Below, one piece after another: positions 8,601 through 16,974 of a stretch of 64,000 nt of DNA (position 1 is the stretch's first letter; each line of letters begins with the position of its first letter). Under the pieces are notes generated by a model, which was given only the letters and a program-made list of their open reading frames with translations, was not told where the DNA came from and ran no database searches. Source of the stretch: Streptomyces sp. NBC_00490. GTDB taxonomy: Bacteria > Actinomycetota > Actinomycetes > Streptomycetales > Streptomycetaceae. Where the stretch lies: assembly GCF_036013645.1 (NCBI RefSeq), contig NZ_CP107869.1, forward strand, positions 9,362,001-9,426,000, in the 5' to 3' direction. The translations under genes were made by a program, and so were the position numbers.

Positions 8601-10845
8601 GCCGGTCGTACTCGGCCTGGGTGACCGGCAGCACCGTGCCGTGCCGGGGCTTGGAGGGCAGGTCGTAGCCGGTGGACGGGGTCCAGACACCGGAGGCCAG
8701 GTCGGTCGTCTCGAAGGGGATGTAGCCGCGTCCGCCGAACTCGTCGAGGAACGCGTACCACTTGTCCTCGGTGTTCGACTTGAACACCAACGGACCCTCG
8801 GCCGCGCTCATCTCGCCCTTGCCGATGCCCTCGGCGACGGCCGTCCAGGAGAGGTTGCGGAGCGTGTCGCTCTTCTCCTCGAAGATGAACTTGCTGTTGG
8901 GCGTGGAGGAGGTGTTGTTCCGCTCGTCCTTGGAGAGGCGGAAGTACGTGCCGTCGTGCTGGATGACCGTGGAGTCGATGACCGAGTAGCCGCGGTCGAC
9001 CCAGACCTTGGGCTCGCTGAAGGTGTAGAAGTCACGGGTCGTCGCGTACATCATGCGGTTGTACGTGTCGCCGGAGTGGGCCTCGTTGTCGTACAGCTTG
9101 GAGGCCCAGAAGACGACGTACTCGCCGAGCTTCTCGTCGTAGTACGCCTCGGGGGCCCAGGTGTTGCCGGCCGCGTCGGGGGAGACCTTCACCAGGCGCT
9201 GGTTGGTCCAGTTCACCAGGTCGGTGGACTCCCAGACCATGATGGACTTGCTGCCGGTGCGCTGGGAGGCGTCCCAGTCGCCGTTGCCGTAGATCCGCAG
9301 GTCGGTGGCGATCTGGTAGAACTTGTCGCCCTCGGGAGAGCGGATGATGAACGGGTCGCGCAGGCCCTTCTCGCCGAGCGTGGAGGTCAGGACCGGCTTG
9401 CCGTCGTTCAACTCCCGCCACTTCAGCGGGTCGTTGCCCTTGCTGAGCGCGGCGTAGAGCTGCTCGCCGTCCGAGGTGCCCTCGCCGGTGAAGTAGCTGA
9501 ACATGTAGCCCTTGAGGGCTTCCTTCTCGGGCAGTTCCGGCACCTTCGCGGTGAAGGCGCGGGTCGCCTTCGCGTCGCCCTTGGTGACGGTGGCGGTCAG
9601 CTCGACGGTCGTGGTGCCGTCGCCGTGCGCGGGCCGGTGGACCACGCCCTCGGCGGAGACGACGTCCGTGTTCGCGGAGGACCAGGAGACCTTGGTGCCG
9701 AGGTCGCCCTCGGCCGGGAGGGTGAGGTTGCCGCGGACGTCGTCGAGGTTGTGCACGGTCAGTGCCTCGGCGGCCTGCTGGACGGCGGTCGTGTCGTCGA
9801 CGGCGGGCAGGACCGTGACCTCGAAGGTCCTGGTGGCGCTGAAGGTGCCCTTCTTCAGGGTCGCGGTCAGTGTGGCGTGGCCGTCCGGCTGACCGGAGGC
9901 GGGGCGGGTCACCGCGCCGGAGTCGGAGACGACGTCGGTGTTGTCGCTCTCCCAGGTGATGGAGGAGCCGCCGGCGGTGCCGGTTTTGGGCAGGGTCAGA
10001 TCGGCGGTCACCGCGCTGGTGTCGCCCAGGGTGAGGGCCGCCTTGTCGGCGGCGACGCCCTGTTCGGCGATGGGGAGGGAGAGTTGCTCGACCTCGGAGC
10101 CGGCGAGTGCGCGGTCGTAGACCCGGAAGTCACGGATCTTGCCCTGGAAGAGCTTGTCGCTGGTGTAGACCGACTTGCCTATGTAGTTGGCGGTAGTGGT
10201 GCCCGAGCCGATGGAGCCCGGGGTGGTGGTGACCGAGGTGTTGCGGCCGACCTCCACGCCGTCCTCGTACAGCACGGCCGTGGTGCCGGTCTGGGTGTAG
10301 GTGAGCTGCTTCCACACCGAGCGGGTCAGGTTGTGCGAGTCGGTGGGGCGGGTGTTCTGCTCCGTCGACCAGTTGCCGGACGCGATGGCGGTGCGCAGCG
10401 AGTTGCCGGTGGCGAAGAGGTAGCCGTTGCCTGAGCCGCTGGTGGTGTTGCCGAAGCCGTAGATGAAGTACGGGGTGCTCTGTGACTCGTCCATCAGCAC
10501 GTCCATGGAGACGCTGATCGAGTCCATGCCCTTCATGACGTCGTTCGGTACCTTGATGTAGGTGTCCGAGCCGTTGAAGGCGAGGCCCTGGCCGGTGCCC
10601 GTCCAGCCTGCGGTGCCGTTGACCGTGCCGTCCCGGCCGTTGCCGGAGGCGTCGGTGACGGTGGTGCCGGAGGAGGCGTCGAGCTTGTACCAGAGCGCCA
10701 GTCCGTCGGTGACGTCCGCGGTGTCGGCCGCCTGCGCGGGGAGGAGGGGCGCGGTGAGGCCGAGGAACAGCGATGCGACGGTCAGGCCGGCGAATCGGCC
10801 CGTCCGGCGTCTCGCGCGGGTGCGCGGACGTGCGAAGTACGTCAT
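5635..10845 (-). CDS. Giant secreted multidomain glycoside hydrolase (two GH43-like domains, two LamG domains)
   Basis: This is a 1,736-residue exported enzyme with a twin-Arg-rich N-terminus and hydrophobic GLTVASLFLGLTAPLLPAQAAD signal. Domains in order are LamG/concanavalin-like (about 45-225) and two atrophied bacterial Ig-like repeats (SITWESDNTDVVS, KVSWSSANTDVVS). Then come a first five-bladed-propeller GH43-like region (about 430-770, DPFIIRSPEGDKFYQIATDL), a second LamG (about 880-1080) and a DUF5018-like bridge. A canonical GH43 domain follows (about 1165-1435) with NADPNVV base Asp, MIDPAVFTDDDGTSYLYWG and NYNEGSFVI acid Glu. Ig/PKD-like domains and a C-terminal beta domain end the protein. 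It is probably an arabinan- or arabinoxylan-degrading enzyme. ATG 10845 precedes the signal; a longer upstream reading is not credible. It is a single-gene unit. Confidence 0.9.
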   Translation of the reverse strand: MTYFARPRTRARRRTGRFAGLTVASLFLGLTAPLLPAQAADTADVTDGLALWYKLDASSGTTVTDASGNGRDGTVNGTAGWTGTGQGLAFNGSDTYIKVPNDVMKGMDSISVSMDVLMDESQSTPYFIYGFGNTTSGSGNGYLFATGNSLRTAIASGNWSTEQNTRPTDSHNLTRSVWKQLTYTQTGTTAVLYEDGVEVGRNTSVTTTPGSIGSGTTTANYIGKSVYTSDKLFQGKIRDFRVYDRALAGSEVEQLSLPIAEQGVAADKAALTLGDTSAVTADLTLPKTGTAGGSSITWESDNTDVVSDSGAVTRPASGQPDGHATLTATLKKGTFSATRTFEVTVLPAVDDTTAVQQAAEALTVHNLDDVRGNLTLPAEGDLGTKVSWSSANTDVVSAEGVVHRPAHGDGTTTVELTATVTKGDAKATRAFTAKVPELPEKEALKGYMFSYFTGEGTSDGEQLYAALSKGNDPLKWRELNDGKPVLTSTLGEKGLRDPFIIRSPEGDKFYQIATDLRIYGNGDWDASQRTGSKSIMVWESTDLVNWTNQRLVKVSPDAAGNTWAPEAYYDEKLGEYVVFWASKLYDNEAHSGDTYNRMMYATTRDFYTFSEPKVWVDRGYSVIDSTVIQHDGTYFRLSKDERNNTSSTPNSKFIFEEKSDTLRNLSWTAVAEGIGKGEMSAAEGPLVFKSNTEDKWYAFLDEFGGRGYIPFETTDLASGVWTPSTGYDLPSKPRHGTVLPVTQAEYDRLLKTYQPDQIITGVEDVKVGTRIGDAPVLPATVIAESAGGVKRPVAVTWEDVAPSQYAQAGTFTVKGDLAGDSAIGVSAEVTVSAESTDVPADLLLHYDFDESGGSIARDSSGHGYHGTYVRTPDFGTGVEGGSFKMSGGDSGSSSPYVKIPGGVLKDTTSVTVSTYVKWKGGDNFQWLFGLGPDSNKYLFATPSNGGGKLFSAITKATWSGEKQMIGGSRLTAGEWQHLTVTLDGATGTAILYVDGAEAARVNGVTVKPSELYDSAKDYSGYIGKSLYSPDPYFGGEVDDFRIYNRALTPAEILELSGNTTGIAAATHPALKTDAIITDKDSKIVLPLTPGSDVTALAPQFTLAHGATISPASGTLRDFTKPVTYEVTGSDGKKRTWTVSAAIMKSPVLPGLNADPNVVRFGDTFYIYPTTDGFDGWSGTQFKAYSSKDLVHWTDHGVILDLGPDVSWADSRAWAPAMEERNGKYYFYFCADANIGVAVSDSPTGPFKDALGKPLLKAGAYTGQMIDPAVFTDDDGTSYLYWGNGRAYVVPLNDDMVSFDASKVTNITPSNYNEGSFVIKRKGTYYFMWSENDTRDENYQVAYATGPSPTGPWTKQGVILEKDLSLGIKGPGHHSVVHVPNTDDWYIVYHRFAIPGGDGMHRETSIDKMEFDADGLIKKVVPTLESIDPVTIARAGADASGKEGDKIQLNGTVSGAGTAKWTAEAGAPCTFADAGAARTTLTCTDNGTFKVTLTGGRSSDTATVEVANAAPALTSATGPKSPVSVGKQAVVTAGFTDPGARDTHTCTVDWKDGTTPTAGTVTASGCRAEHTYRKAGIRKPVITVTDDDGASDHRTLPELIVYDRAAGPAFGTGLFTSPAGAYPAKPTLTGKAAFFFTAFYTNPTSVPLGQMSLDFGPAKLKFRSTGSDWLVVTGSQAVYQGTGTVNGTDGYAFRVTATDTPDSLHVRIWKKSGGDVVYDNVTGSKITGLITIGDRRE

Positions 10846-11053
10846 GTGGGGTTTCCCTGCTGAGGCATGGCTGACGGGGGAGGGAAAAGGCGTGGCGGAG
10901 CAGGCCGTCGACGGGGGTGGCCTCGGCGGTGGACACCCTGGCGTTTCGGCTGTGTGACGTCGTGTTGCGAGAGTGTCAAACGGGGTGTGGTGCAGCGTCA
11001 AGAGGTTTCGAACAATGTCCGGCAGGTCGAACAGCGTGGTGACGGGTCCATCG

Positions 11054-11098
11054 CCCGGGGTGCGGCGCCCCGTTGGGCGGACGGCGTCGCACCCCGGG
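11054..11098 (-). terminator. Hairpin downstream of the sensor kinase gene
   Basis: Two 11-bp complementary arms (11054-11064 and 11088-11098) around a 23-nt loop lie 15 bp beyond the histidine kinase stop. The arms are very GC-rich. This is a plausible factor-independent terminator. Confidence 0.5.
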
Positions 11099-11112
11099 GG
11101 CTCGTCGGCTGC

Positions 11113-13449
11113 CTACCGGGGAACGTCCTCGTGCTCGTCATGTCCCGTCAGGCGGCGCCGCTCCTCGCGGTAGAGGTAGCGGCTCATCGCGTCCGTGCCC
11201 GACTGGTCCCGAGCCGCGTGGGCCCCCTGACCGCCCTGGGAGAACGAGTCCACGATGCTCCCGTCGGGACCCGCGAAGTGCGGTGCGTTCTCCAGGGGAT
11301 AGGGGGAGCCCGCGGCCGGGTCGACGGGAACCTCGTGCGCCGCCGCGTACGTGATCGTGTGCGGCAGCATGATCAGCGACGTCGTGCCCGACTGCTGTCG
11401 CGACGGCCGCAACTGGACACGGATGCCGTGCCGGTCGGCGAGCCGGCCGACCACGAACAGACCCATCTGCCGGGAGATGTTGGCGTCGACGGTCGGCGGA
11501 TGGGCGAGCTTGTGGTTGATGGCGGCGAAGTCCTCGGCGGTCAGACCGATGCCGCTGTCATGGATCTCCACCATGACCCGCCCGTCGGGAAGCCGGCCCG
11601 CGGTGACGTACACCTTCATCTGCGGTGTGGAGAACGCGGTGGCGTTCTCCAGGAGTTCGGCCAGCAGATGCACGAGGTCGCTCACGGCACGTCCGTGGAT
11701 CTCGGCCTCCGGGACGCCCGAGAGCTCGATCCGCTCGTACTGCTCCACCTCCGAGGCGGCCGCCCGCAGCACGTCGATCAGCGCGAGCTGCGGCATGCCG
11801 TGATGGTTGGACTCCTCGCCGGCGAGGACCAGGAGGTTCTCGCCGTTGCGGCGCATACGGGTGGCCAGATGGTCCAGGCGGAAGAGGTTGTCCAGCTGGT
11901 CCGGGTCGGCCTCGTTGTTCTCCAGGTCGGTGATCAGGGCCAGTTGGCCCTCGACGAGCGACTGGCTGCGGCGCGACAGGTTGGTGAAGATCGCGTTGAT
12001 GTTGCCCCGCAGCGCCGCCTGCTCGGCGGCCAGCCGCACCGCCTCACGGTGCACCTGGTCGAAGGCCCGGGCGACCTCGCCGATCTCGTCGGTCGAGGTG
12101 ATCGGGATCGGCGCCACCCGGGTGTCGACCCGGCCGGGAGTGGCACGGTTGAGCTGGGAGAGCAGGGCCGGCAGCCGCTGCTCGGCGATCTGGAACGCCG
12201 AGCCGCGCAGGACACTCATCCGGCGGCTCATCGAGCGGGCCACCCCGGCGGCGATCAGGAACGCGGCGAGCACGGCGCCGAGGACCACGGCCGACAGCAC
12301 GATGGCGTCCCGGCGCGCACTGTCGGCGATGTCCTTCGCGTTGGCGAGCGCGGTGTCGCTGAGATAGACCTCGACCTGGCGGTACGCGTCGAAGGAGAGC
12401 GTGGAGGCGGCGAAGAAGGAGTCGGCGGTGATGCCCTGCTCCGCGAGATCCCCGGCCGACTTCCCCGACGCGATCTCACTGATCATCGTCGTCATGGCCG
12501 GCGGGACGACGTAGTCCTCGCCGGCCGCGTCGGCACGCGCCGCGGCCTGGGTGACCTGCTGCTCGCCCTTGGTCTTCGCGGCCGCCAGCGCCTTCTGCAG
12601 CCGGGCCGTGTCCTGGCTCGTGGCGGCGCCGTCGAACTCCACCAGCGCGACCCGCTGGAGATAGGCGTAGGAGCGGAACGAGGCCAGCTGGGTGGCGAGT
12701 TCACCCTTCTTGAGCTTGCTGCGGTCCTCGGCCAGGATGTGCGTGCCGATGGCCCGGGTCAGGGACTCGGCCGCCTGTGTGAGCGAGATGGCGTACAGGG
12801 CCCGGCCGAAGCTGGCCTGGTTGCTGCTGCCGAAGCCGAGCTCGTTGGAGAGCTCCATCAGCGGGTGCTGGATCAGGTGGTACTTCTCCTCGGTCTGCAC
12901 CCCGGGCAGCGCGGACGTGAACGCCGCGTCCCGGATGCCGGCGAGTTGCTTGCCGCCGCTCTGGACGACCTCGACCCTTCTCAGCAGACGCTCGGTTCGG
13001 GGCATCCGCTCCACCGCCTTGTCGAACGCGGCCCTGTCCTGATCGGTGACCTTGCGCACCTTGGCGACGACACTCGAGTCGGTGTCGCCCCGCAGCAGCG
13101 GCACGACCGACAGATCACGCTCGTTGATCGCGTCACTGGCGTACTTGTTCGCCGCCTGCACCAACTCCGCGACCCGGACCGCGTCGTCGGCGCTCTGCCA
13201 GGTGTCCACGGCGCGCGTCACCCTGAATCCGCCGAGCACGAGCGTGACCACGACCGGGATCAGCAGGATGGCCCGCAGCCGCCGCGCCACCCGCCAGTTG
13301 TGGGTGAAGGAGATGCCCTTTTTGCGCCCGGTCGCTTTCGGCTGCTCAGGCTGCTCACGCTGCTCAGGCCGTTGAGGCGGTGGAGCCGGCTGAGCCGCGG
13401 GAGCTCCCGCAGCTGCCTTGCGGGGCGCTGCTCGCCTTGCTTTGCTCAC
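11113..13449 (-). CDS. Nitrate/nitrite-sensing-domain (NIT) sensor histidine kinase, conservon CvnA type
   Basis: This is a roughly 778-residue membrane kinase. A Lys/Arg/Pro/Ala-rich cytoplasmic tail is followed by a first membrane segment (ILLIPVVVTLVLGGFRV) and a roughly 300-residue helical extracellular NIT-type sensor (INERDLSVVPLLRGD). Then come a second membrane segment (IVLSAVVLGAVLAAFLIAAG), a HAMP-like linker, and a dimerisation region with the LFRLDHLATRMRRNGENLLVLAG signature. The HATPase domain has an N box (LLAELLENAT), G1 (DSGIGL) and G2-like GLFVVGRLA. Relatives normally head cvnABCD operons with roadblock, DUF742 and GTPase genes. None follow here, so it is an orphan. GTG 13449 is chosen; an ATG at 13545 would add 32 low-complexity residues. 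Confidence 0.87.
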   Translation of the reverse strand: MSKARRAAPRKAAAGAPAAQPAPPPQRPEQREQPEQPKATGRKKGISFTHNWRVARRLRAILLIPVVVTLVLGGFRVTRAVDTWQSADDAVRVAELVQAANKYASDAINERDLSVVPLLRGDTDSSVVAKVRKVTDQDRAAFDKAVERMPRTERLLRRVEVVQSGGKQLAGIRDAAFTSALPGVQTEEKYHLIQHPLMELSNELGFGSSNQASFGRALYAISLTQAAESLTRAIGTHILAEDRSKLKKGELATQLASFRSYAYLQRVALVEFDGAATSQDTARLQKALAAAKTKGEQQVTQAAARADAAGEDYVVPPAMTTMISEIASGKSAGDLAEQGITADSFFAASTLSFDAYRQVEVYLSDTALANAKDIADSARRDAIVLSAVVLGAVLAAFLIAAGVARSMSRRMSVLRGSAFQIAEQRLPALLSQLNRATPGRVDTRVAPIPITSTDEIGEVARAFDQVHREAVRLAAEQAALRGNINAIFTNLSRRSQSLVEGQLALITDLENNEADPDQLDNLFRLDHLATRMRRNGENLLVLAGEESNHHGMPQLALIDVLRAAASEVEQYERIELSGVPEAEIHGRAVSDLVHLLAELLENATAFSTPQMKVYVTAGRLPDGRVMVEIHDSGIGLTAEDFAAINHKLAHPPTVDANISRQMGLFVVGRLADRHGIRVQLRPSRQQSGTTSLIMLPHTITYAAAHEVPVDPAAGSPYPLENAPHFAGPDGSIVDSFSQGGQGAHAARDQSGTDAMSRYLYREERRRLTGHDEHEDVPR

Positions 13450-13897
13450 GCGACTACCGACCTCTCGACGACGGGTGGCCCGCGACCGTGCCCGGCTGGA
13501 CGTGACGGGCGGTTTCCCGGCTGTATGTGTGCGGGGCCCGATCACTGCTCCTTTGAACCGTTACGGATATGAAGCGCTCCGTGTTCAGACCATGACAGCG
13601 CCGATCTTCTTCGCGTCTGGGACGAACGCTTCCCGTGCGCTGCATCAGCGCCGGATCTCCCCACCCTCGGGCGCCTTGACCCAGCTGATGCAGGGGAACC
13701 GGCGCCGGGCGATCGTCACCGGTTTCGTCGAGTACGGACCCCTCACCGCGGGCACCTCGCCGTCGCCGCTCGCCGAGGAGGGCGATGTGGCCGTCGTCAG
13801 CGCCTACTTCTCGCTGGACACCGGCAGGGTGGACGTCCCGAGGCTGAAGGACGTGAAGGCGACGAACGACCGGCAGCGCGCCGATTATGTTGAGGGC
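13450..13897. other. 448-bp intergenic region, no gene seen
   Basis: This is divergent spacer between the kinase gene and the repeat-protein gene. An open frame runs through it on the plus strand, but it has no good start signal and no recognisable protein pattern. It presumably holds both promoters. I could not pick a convincing -35/-10 pair. Confidence 0.5.
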
Positions 13898-15259
13898 ATG
13901 ACGAACCTTCACCACCCGCGCCTGTCCGGGCTGGGCCGGAACCCGGCAGCCTCCGAGGGCGTCCTGGTGCGGCTCGCGGCTCACAAGGCCGGCCGGCACG
14001 GGATGTCGAGGCGGCGGGGGCCGGTGACGGATGCGGTGGTCGAGGCGCTGTTGGAGCACGACGACGGCGACGTCATGACCACCCTCCGCGCGGAGCAGAT
14101 CTCCCCGGCCATGCGTCGCAGGATCGCCACGCATCCGAATCCCGCTATCCGCGACGCCCGCGCGGACTTCGTCCACCATCTCGTGGAGTTCGGGACGACG
14201 GTCGTTCTCAGAGACCTGGAGGAGGTCTACGGTCAACCCCTGGCCTCACTGGCCGCGGCGCCCGATCCCAAGCTGCGCGCCGCGGTAGCAGGCTCCTGGT
14301 ACGACCGGCCGGCCCCGGTACAGGCGGCATTCCTCGCGGACCCGGATCCACGGGTGCGGGCGGCGGCCACGTACCACAAGCAACCGGGCGTGCCGCCCGA
14401 GTGGCGGGACCGCTGCCTCGCCGACCCAGCCGTACGGAAAAACGTGGCGCGCTACATCCCGCTCACCTGGGACCAGTTCATCGAGCTCATGCGCACCGGC
14501 GACGAGGACATCCAGCGGGCCGTGGCCGCCAACCCCCATCTCACCGCCGACATGGCGGCCCAACTCCTGGAGGTCGACGACCCGTTGGTGCGCATCGCGG
14601 CGGCACAGAGCCGACATGTCGACGACGCCACGCGCGAGCGGCTGTACGCCCTGCTGGAAGCCCGGCGCGTGGACGGCGACATCGACGCGGAGGTGGCATT
14701 GAGCTGGAACTTCACCGAACCGGACTGGATGCGTGAAGCGCCCCTCGACGAGCGTCTGAGCTATCTCGACAGCCCGCACACGGTGTTCCGGCGCGTACTC
14801 GCCGGCAGCCGCGACCTGCCCGAGGAGGCGTGGCGCCGGCTGGACAACGACCCGGAGTTGTCGGTCCGCCGCACCGCAGCCCGCCGACGGAACGCTCCAC
14901 CGGACGTCCTGGAACGGCTGGTACGCGCACACGGCGACGTCTTCCACCACCGCCCCCTGCTCGTCGAGCACCCCAACTTCCCCCGCCACACGCTGCGTAC
15001 GCTCGTCGACGAACCGACCCCGAACGTGCGTTACGTCGCCCTCCAGGACCCCGAACTGCCCGTGCCGGCGCTCCAGGAACTCGCCGCGGCCGAGGAGCCC
15101 TTCCTGCGCCGCGGCGTCGCCCGTCACCCCAACATCACGGACGCACTGCTGGACCGACTGCTGTCGGACCCCGACCCGAACGTGGCCGACGACGCCGCGG
15201 CCAACCAGGCACTGCGTCCCGCCCGTATGCACCGCATCCTCACGGAGGCCGACCTGTGA
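13898..15259 (+). CDS. Leucine-rich repeat variant (LRV) protein
   Basis: This 453-residue soluble protein is built from short helical repeats of the LRV/HEAT-like type. Each unit resembles DPDPRVRAAATxxxxxPxxxxxxLxxD; further examples are DPLVRIAAAQSRHVDDATRERL and DPNVADDAAANQALRPARM. No N-terminal Cys cluster like that of the Azotobacter LRV iron-sulfur protein is present. The likely role is protein binding, but no partner is evident. ATG 13898 is the first start that places the repeats at the N-terminus. The TGA at 15257-15259 overlaps the GTG start of the next gene (GTGA), so the two are coupled. Confidence 0.82.
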   Translation: MTNLHHPRLSGLGRNPAASEGVLVRLAAHKAGRHGMSRRRGPVTDAVVEALLEHDDGDVMTTLRAEQISPAMRRRIATHPNPAIRDARADFVHHLVEFGTTVVLRDLEEVYGQPLASLAAAPDPKLRAAVAGSWYDRPAPVQAAFLADPDPRVRAAATYHKQPGVPPEWRDRCLADPAVRKNVARYIPLTWDQFIELMRTGDEDIQRAVAANPHLTADMAAQLLEVDDPLVRIAAAQSRHVDDATRERLYALLEARRVDGDIDAEVALSWNFTEPDWMREAPLDERLSYLDSPHTVFRRVLAGSRDLPEEAWRRLDNDPELSVRRTAARRRNAPPDVLERLVRAHGDVFHHRPLLVEHPNFPRHTLRTLVDEPTPNVRYVALQDPELPVPALQELAAAEEPFLRRGVARHPNITDALLDRLLSDPDPNVADDAAANQALRPARMHRILTEADL

Positions 15260-16011
15260 CCCCGGCCCCCACGAGCCACTCCGCGACCGAACCGGCGGTG
15301 CAGTGCTCCATGTTCCAGGCCACGACCGGCCCGCTGGTCTCCATGGCCCTGCTCTCCCTGGACCTCGACGAGGTGGCGCGTCGACTGAGCCTGACCATCG
15401 AGGAGTCCTGGGACGGAAACGGAGCCGTGCGCGCCGCGTTCTTCACGCTCGCCGGTACGGACTTCGTCGTCACCGATCACGAAGGTGATCCGCCGGGAAC
15501 GTACGTCTGGATCAGGAAGTCCGGACCCGTCGACCCGGCCGCCCGAACGGCCGTTCTCCTGACGGCACTCGGCGTCGGCACGGAGGTGGTGTCGTACTCC
15601 ACGTGGGGCATCGGCACCGACCTCTCCCGCATCCCGGCCGCCTGGCATGGGTTCAGACACCGACCGGTCGACTCGCACCAGAGGTTCTGGGAGAGCTTCA
15701 GGGACCGGACGGGGATGTACCTCGGTCGCATCACCTACGAGGGGGCGGCGGCGTATCTCAACGGCTACGACCAGGGCTGCGGTGGAGCGTTGCTGCACGG
15801 TCTTCGGGAGTGGCTCGCGGACACGTACGGGGTGGGCGGGAACCTCGTCTGGTGGGCGCAGGTCGTGCTGATCGTCTTTCCCGAGGGCCGGCCGGACGCG
15901 CCGTGGTCGGAGGACCAGCACACCCGTGCCGTCGAAGGCCTCTTCGCCCTGCTGGAGGAGTTCTTCCAGCACCTCCAGGACCCCGCAGGCGTCCCACCAC
16001 GGACCGGCTGA
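15256..16011 (+). CDS. Unknown protein coupled to the LRV protein
   Basis: This 251-residue soluble protein was not recognised. It has a mixed alpha/beta composition. The N-terminal third contains SLTIEESWDGNGAVRAAFF. The centre has a conserved-looking block RFWESFRDRTGMYLGRITYEGAAAYLNGYDQGC. The C-terminus is acidic and helical (VEGLFALLEEFFQHLQD). No signal peptide or catalytic motif is visible. Because its GTG start overlaps the stop of the LRV gene, the two products are probably made in a fixed ratio and may act together. Confidence 0.75.
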   Translation: MTPAPTSHSATEPAVQCSMFQATTGPLVSMALLSLDLDEVARRLSLTIEESWDGNGAVRAAFFTLAGTDFVVTDHEGDPPGTYVWIRKSGPVDPAARTAVLLTALGVGTEVVSYSTWGIGTDLSRIPAAWHGFRHRPVDSHQRFWESFRDRTGMYLGRITYEGAAAYLNGYDQGCGGALLHGLREWLADTYGVGGNLVWWAQVVLIVFPEGRPDAPWSEDQHTRAVEGLFALLEEFFQHLQDPAGVPPRTG

Positions 16012-16095
16012 CCCGCGGACCTGGCATCGCAACTTCTACCGCTACGGCATGGAGACGCCGTTCGCGTTCCGCAGCCCCGACGAGATGAGCCGCGG

Positions 16096-16866
16096 TCACC
16101 GTGCGGCCTCGTCCGACAGCCGGTCGATCTCGGCGAGCACGCGGTCCAGGTGCGGACGCACCTGCGCCCGCAACGCAACGCTCCAACGCTCCTCGGAATA
16201 GGTGCAGTTGAGGTAGAGCTGTCTGGCGTGTTCGAGGACGGCGCGATGCTCGGGCGGGAGCCGGGCGAGGGCCCAGTCGGCGGCGGCGTCCTTCGACGTG
16301 ATCCGGCCGGTGGCGAGCGTGGTCCAGATGCGGGCGAAGGTCAGCACAACGTTGCGGGTGTCGCTGTCCAGGTCGTCGAGCAGGCCGGGGATTCCCGCCG
16401 CGCTCGCCCGGACCAGGTCCGTCCGCGGAACCGGATCGAGGATCTTCGCCGGGCTCGGACCGGTGAGAGGGCGGTCGCCGGTGAGCACCATGGTGATCAG
16501 CAGGGCCAGATCGGGCATCGGCTCCGGCTGGGGCACCTCCCCGGCCTCGTACTCCGCCCGCAGCCACTCGCCGTAGAGGAAGTCGACGGTCGGCGGATAC
16601 CGCCACGGCCGCACCTCGGACTGGACGGGCACGGTGAGCTCGATGGGGCGGGCCTCGGCGCCGGAGCCGGAGATCCGCAGCAGCCCGTCGAGGAGGGCCC
16701 GTCGATCCCGCGCACCCATGCGCCGTCGGGAGACGACCAGCACGTCCACGTCGCTGGCCGGCCTGAGCCCGCCGAGCACGGAGGACCCGTGGAGGTAGAC
16801 GCCGATGGCCTCGGCCCCCAGCACACCGCCGACCAGCCCCACGATCTCCTGAACCTGAGTCACCAC
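16096..16866 (-). CDS. Aminoglycoside adenylyltransferase-like nucleotidyltransferase (ANT/AadA type)
   Basis: This protein of about 256 residues has the polymerase-beta-type nucleotidyltransferase signature GSSVLGGLRPASDVDVLVV (Gly-Ser, then Asp-x-Asp) in its first 50 residues. A C-terminal helical domain of the AadA type follows, including the ARIWTTLATGRITSKDAAADWALARLP region typical of ANT(3'')/ANT(9) enzymes. It would adenylate an aminoglycoside or spectinomycin-like substrate. Activity is not provable here. Start GTG 16866 has GGGAG 8 nt upstream; GTG 16863 is the alternative. It is divergent from the alpha/beta hydrolase gene. Confidence 0.82.
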   Translation of the reverse strand: MVTQVQEIVGLVGGVLGAEAIGVYLHGSSVLGGLRPASDVDVLVVSRRRMGARDRRALLDGLLRISGSGAEARPIELTVPVQSEVRPWRYPPTVDFLYGEWLRAEYEAGEVPQPEPMPDLALLITMVLTGDRPLTGPSPAKILDPVPRTDLVRASAAGIPGLLDDLDSDTRNVVLTFARIWTTLATGRITSKDAAADWALARLPPEHRAVLEHARQLYLNCTYSEERWSVALRAQVRPHLDRVLAEIDRLSDEAAR

Positions 16867-16974
16867 GTCAGCGTCTCCCGCCACCCTGCGGATCGCACGG
16901 CAATATCTGACGGACCCGGCGGAATACATGTGACGGCTCCGCCCTTGACCGTGCCGTGGAGAGGAGCAGAACTC

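Noticed and set aside
5575..10434. 1,619-codon open frame on the plus strand
   Set aside because: It is antisense to the GH43 gene, very rich in Gly, Arg, Val and Asp, and matches no protein pattern. Long antisense frames are expected in high-GC DNA.
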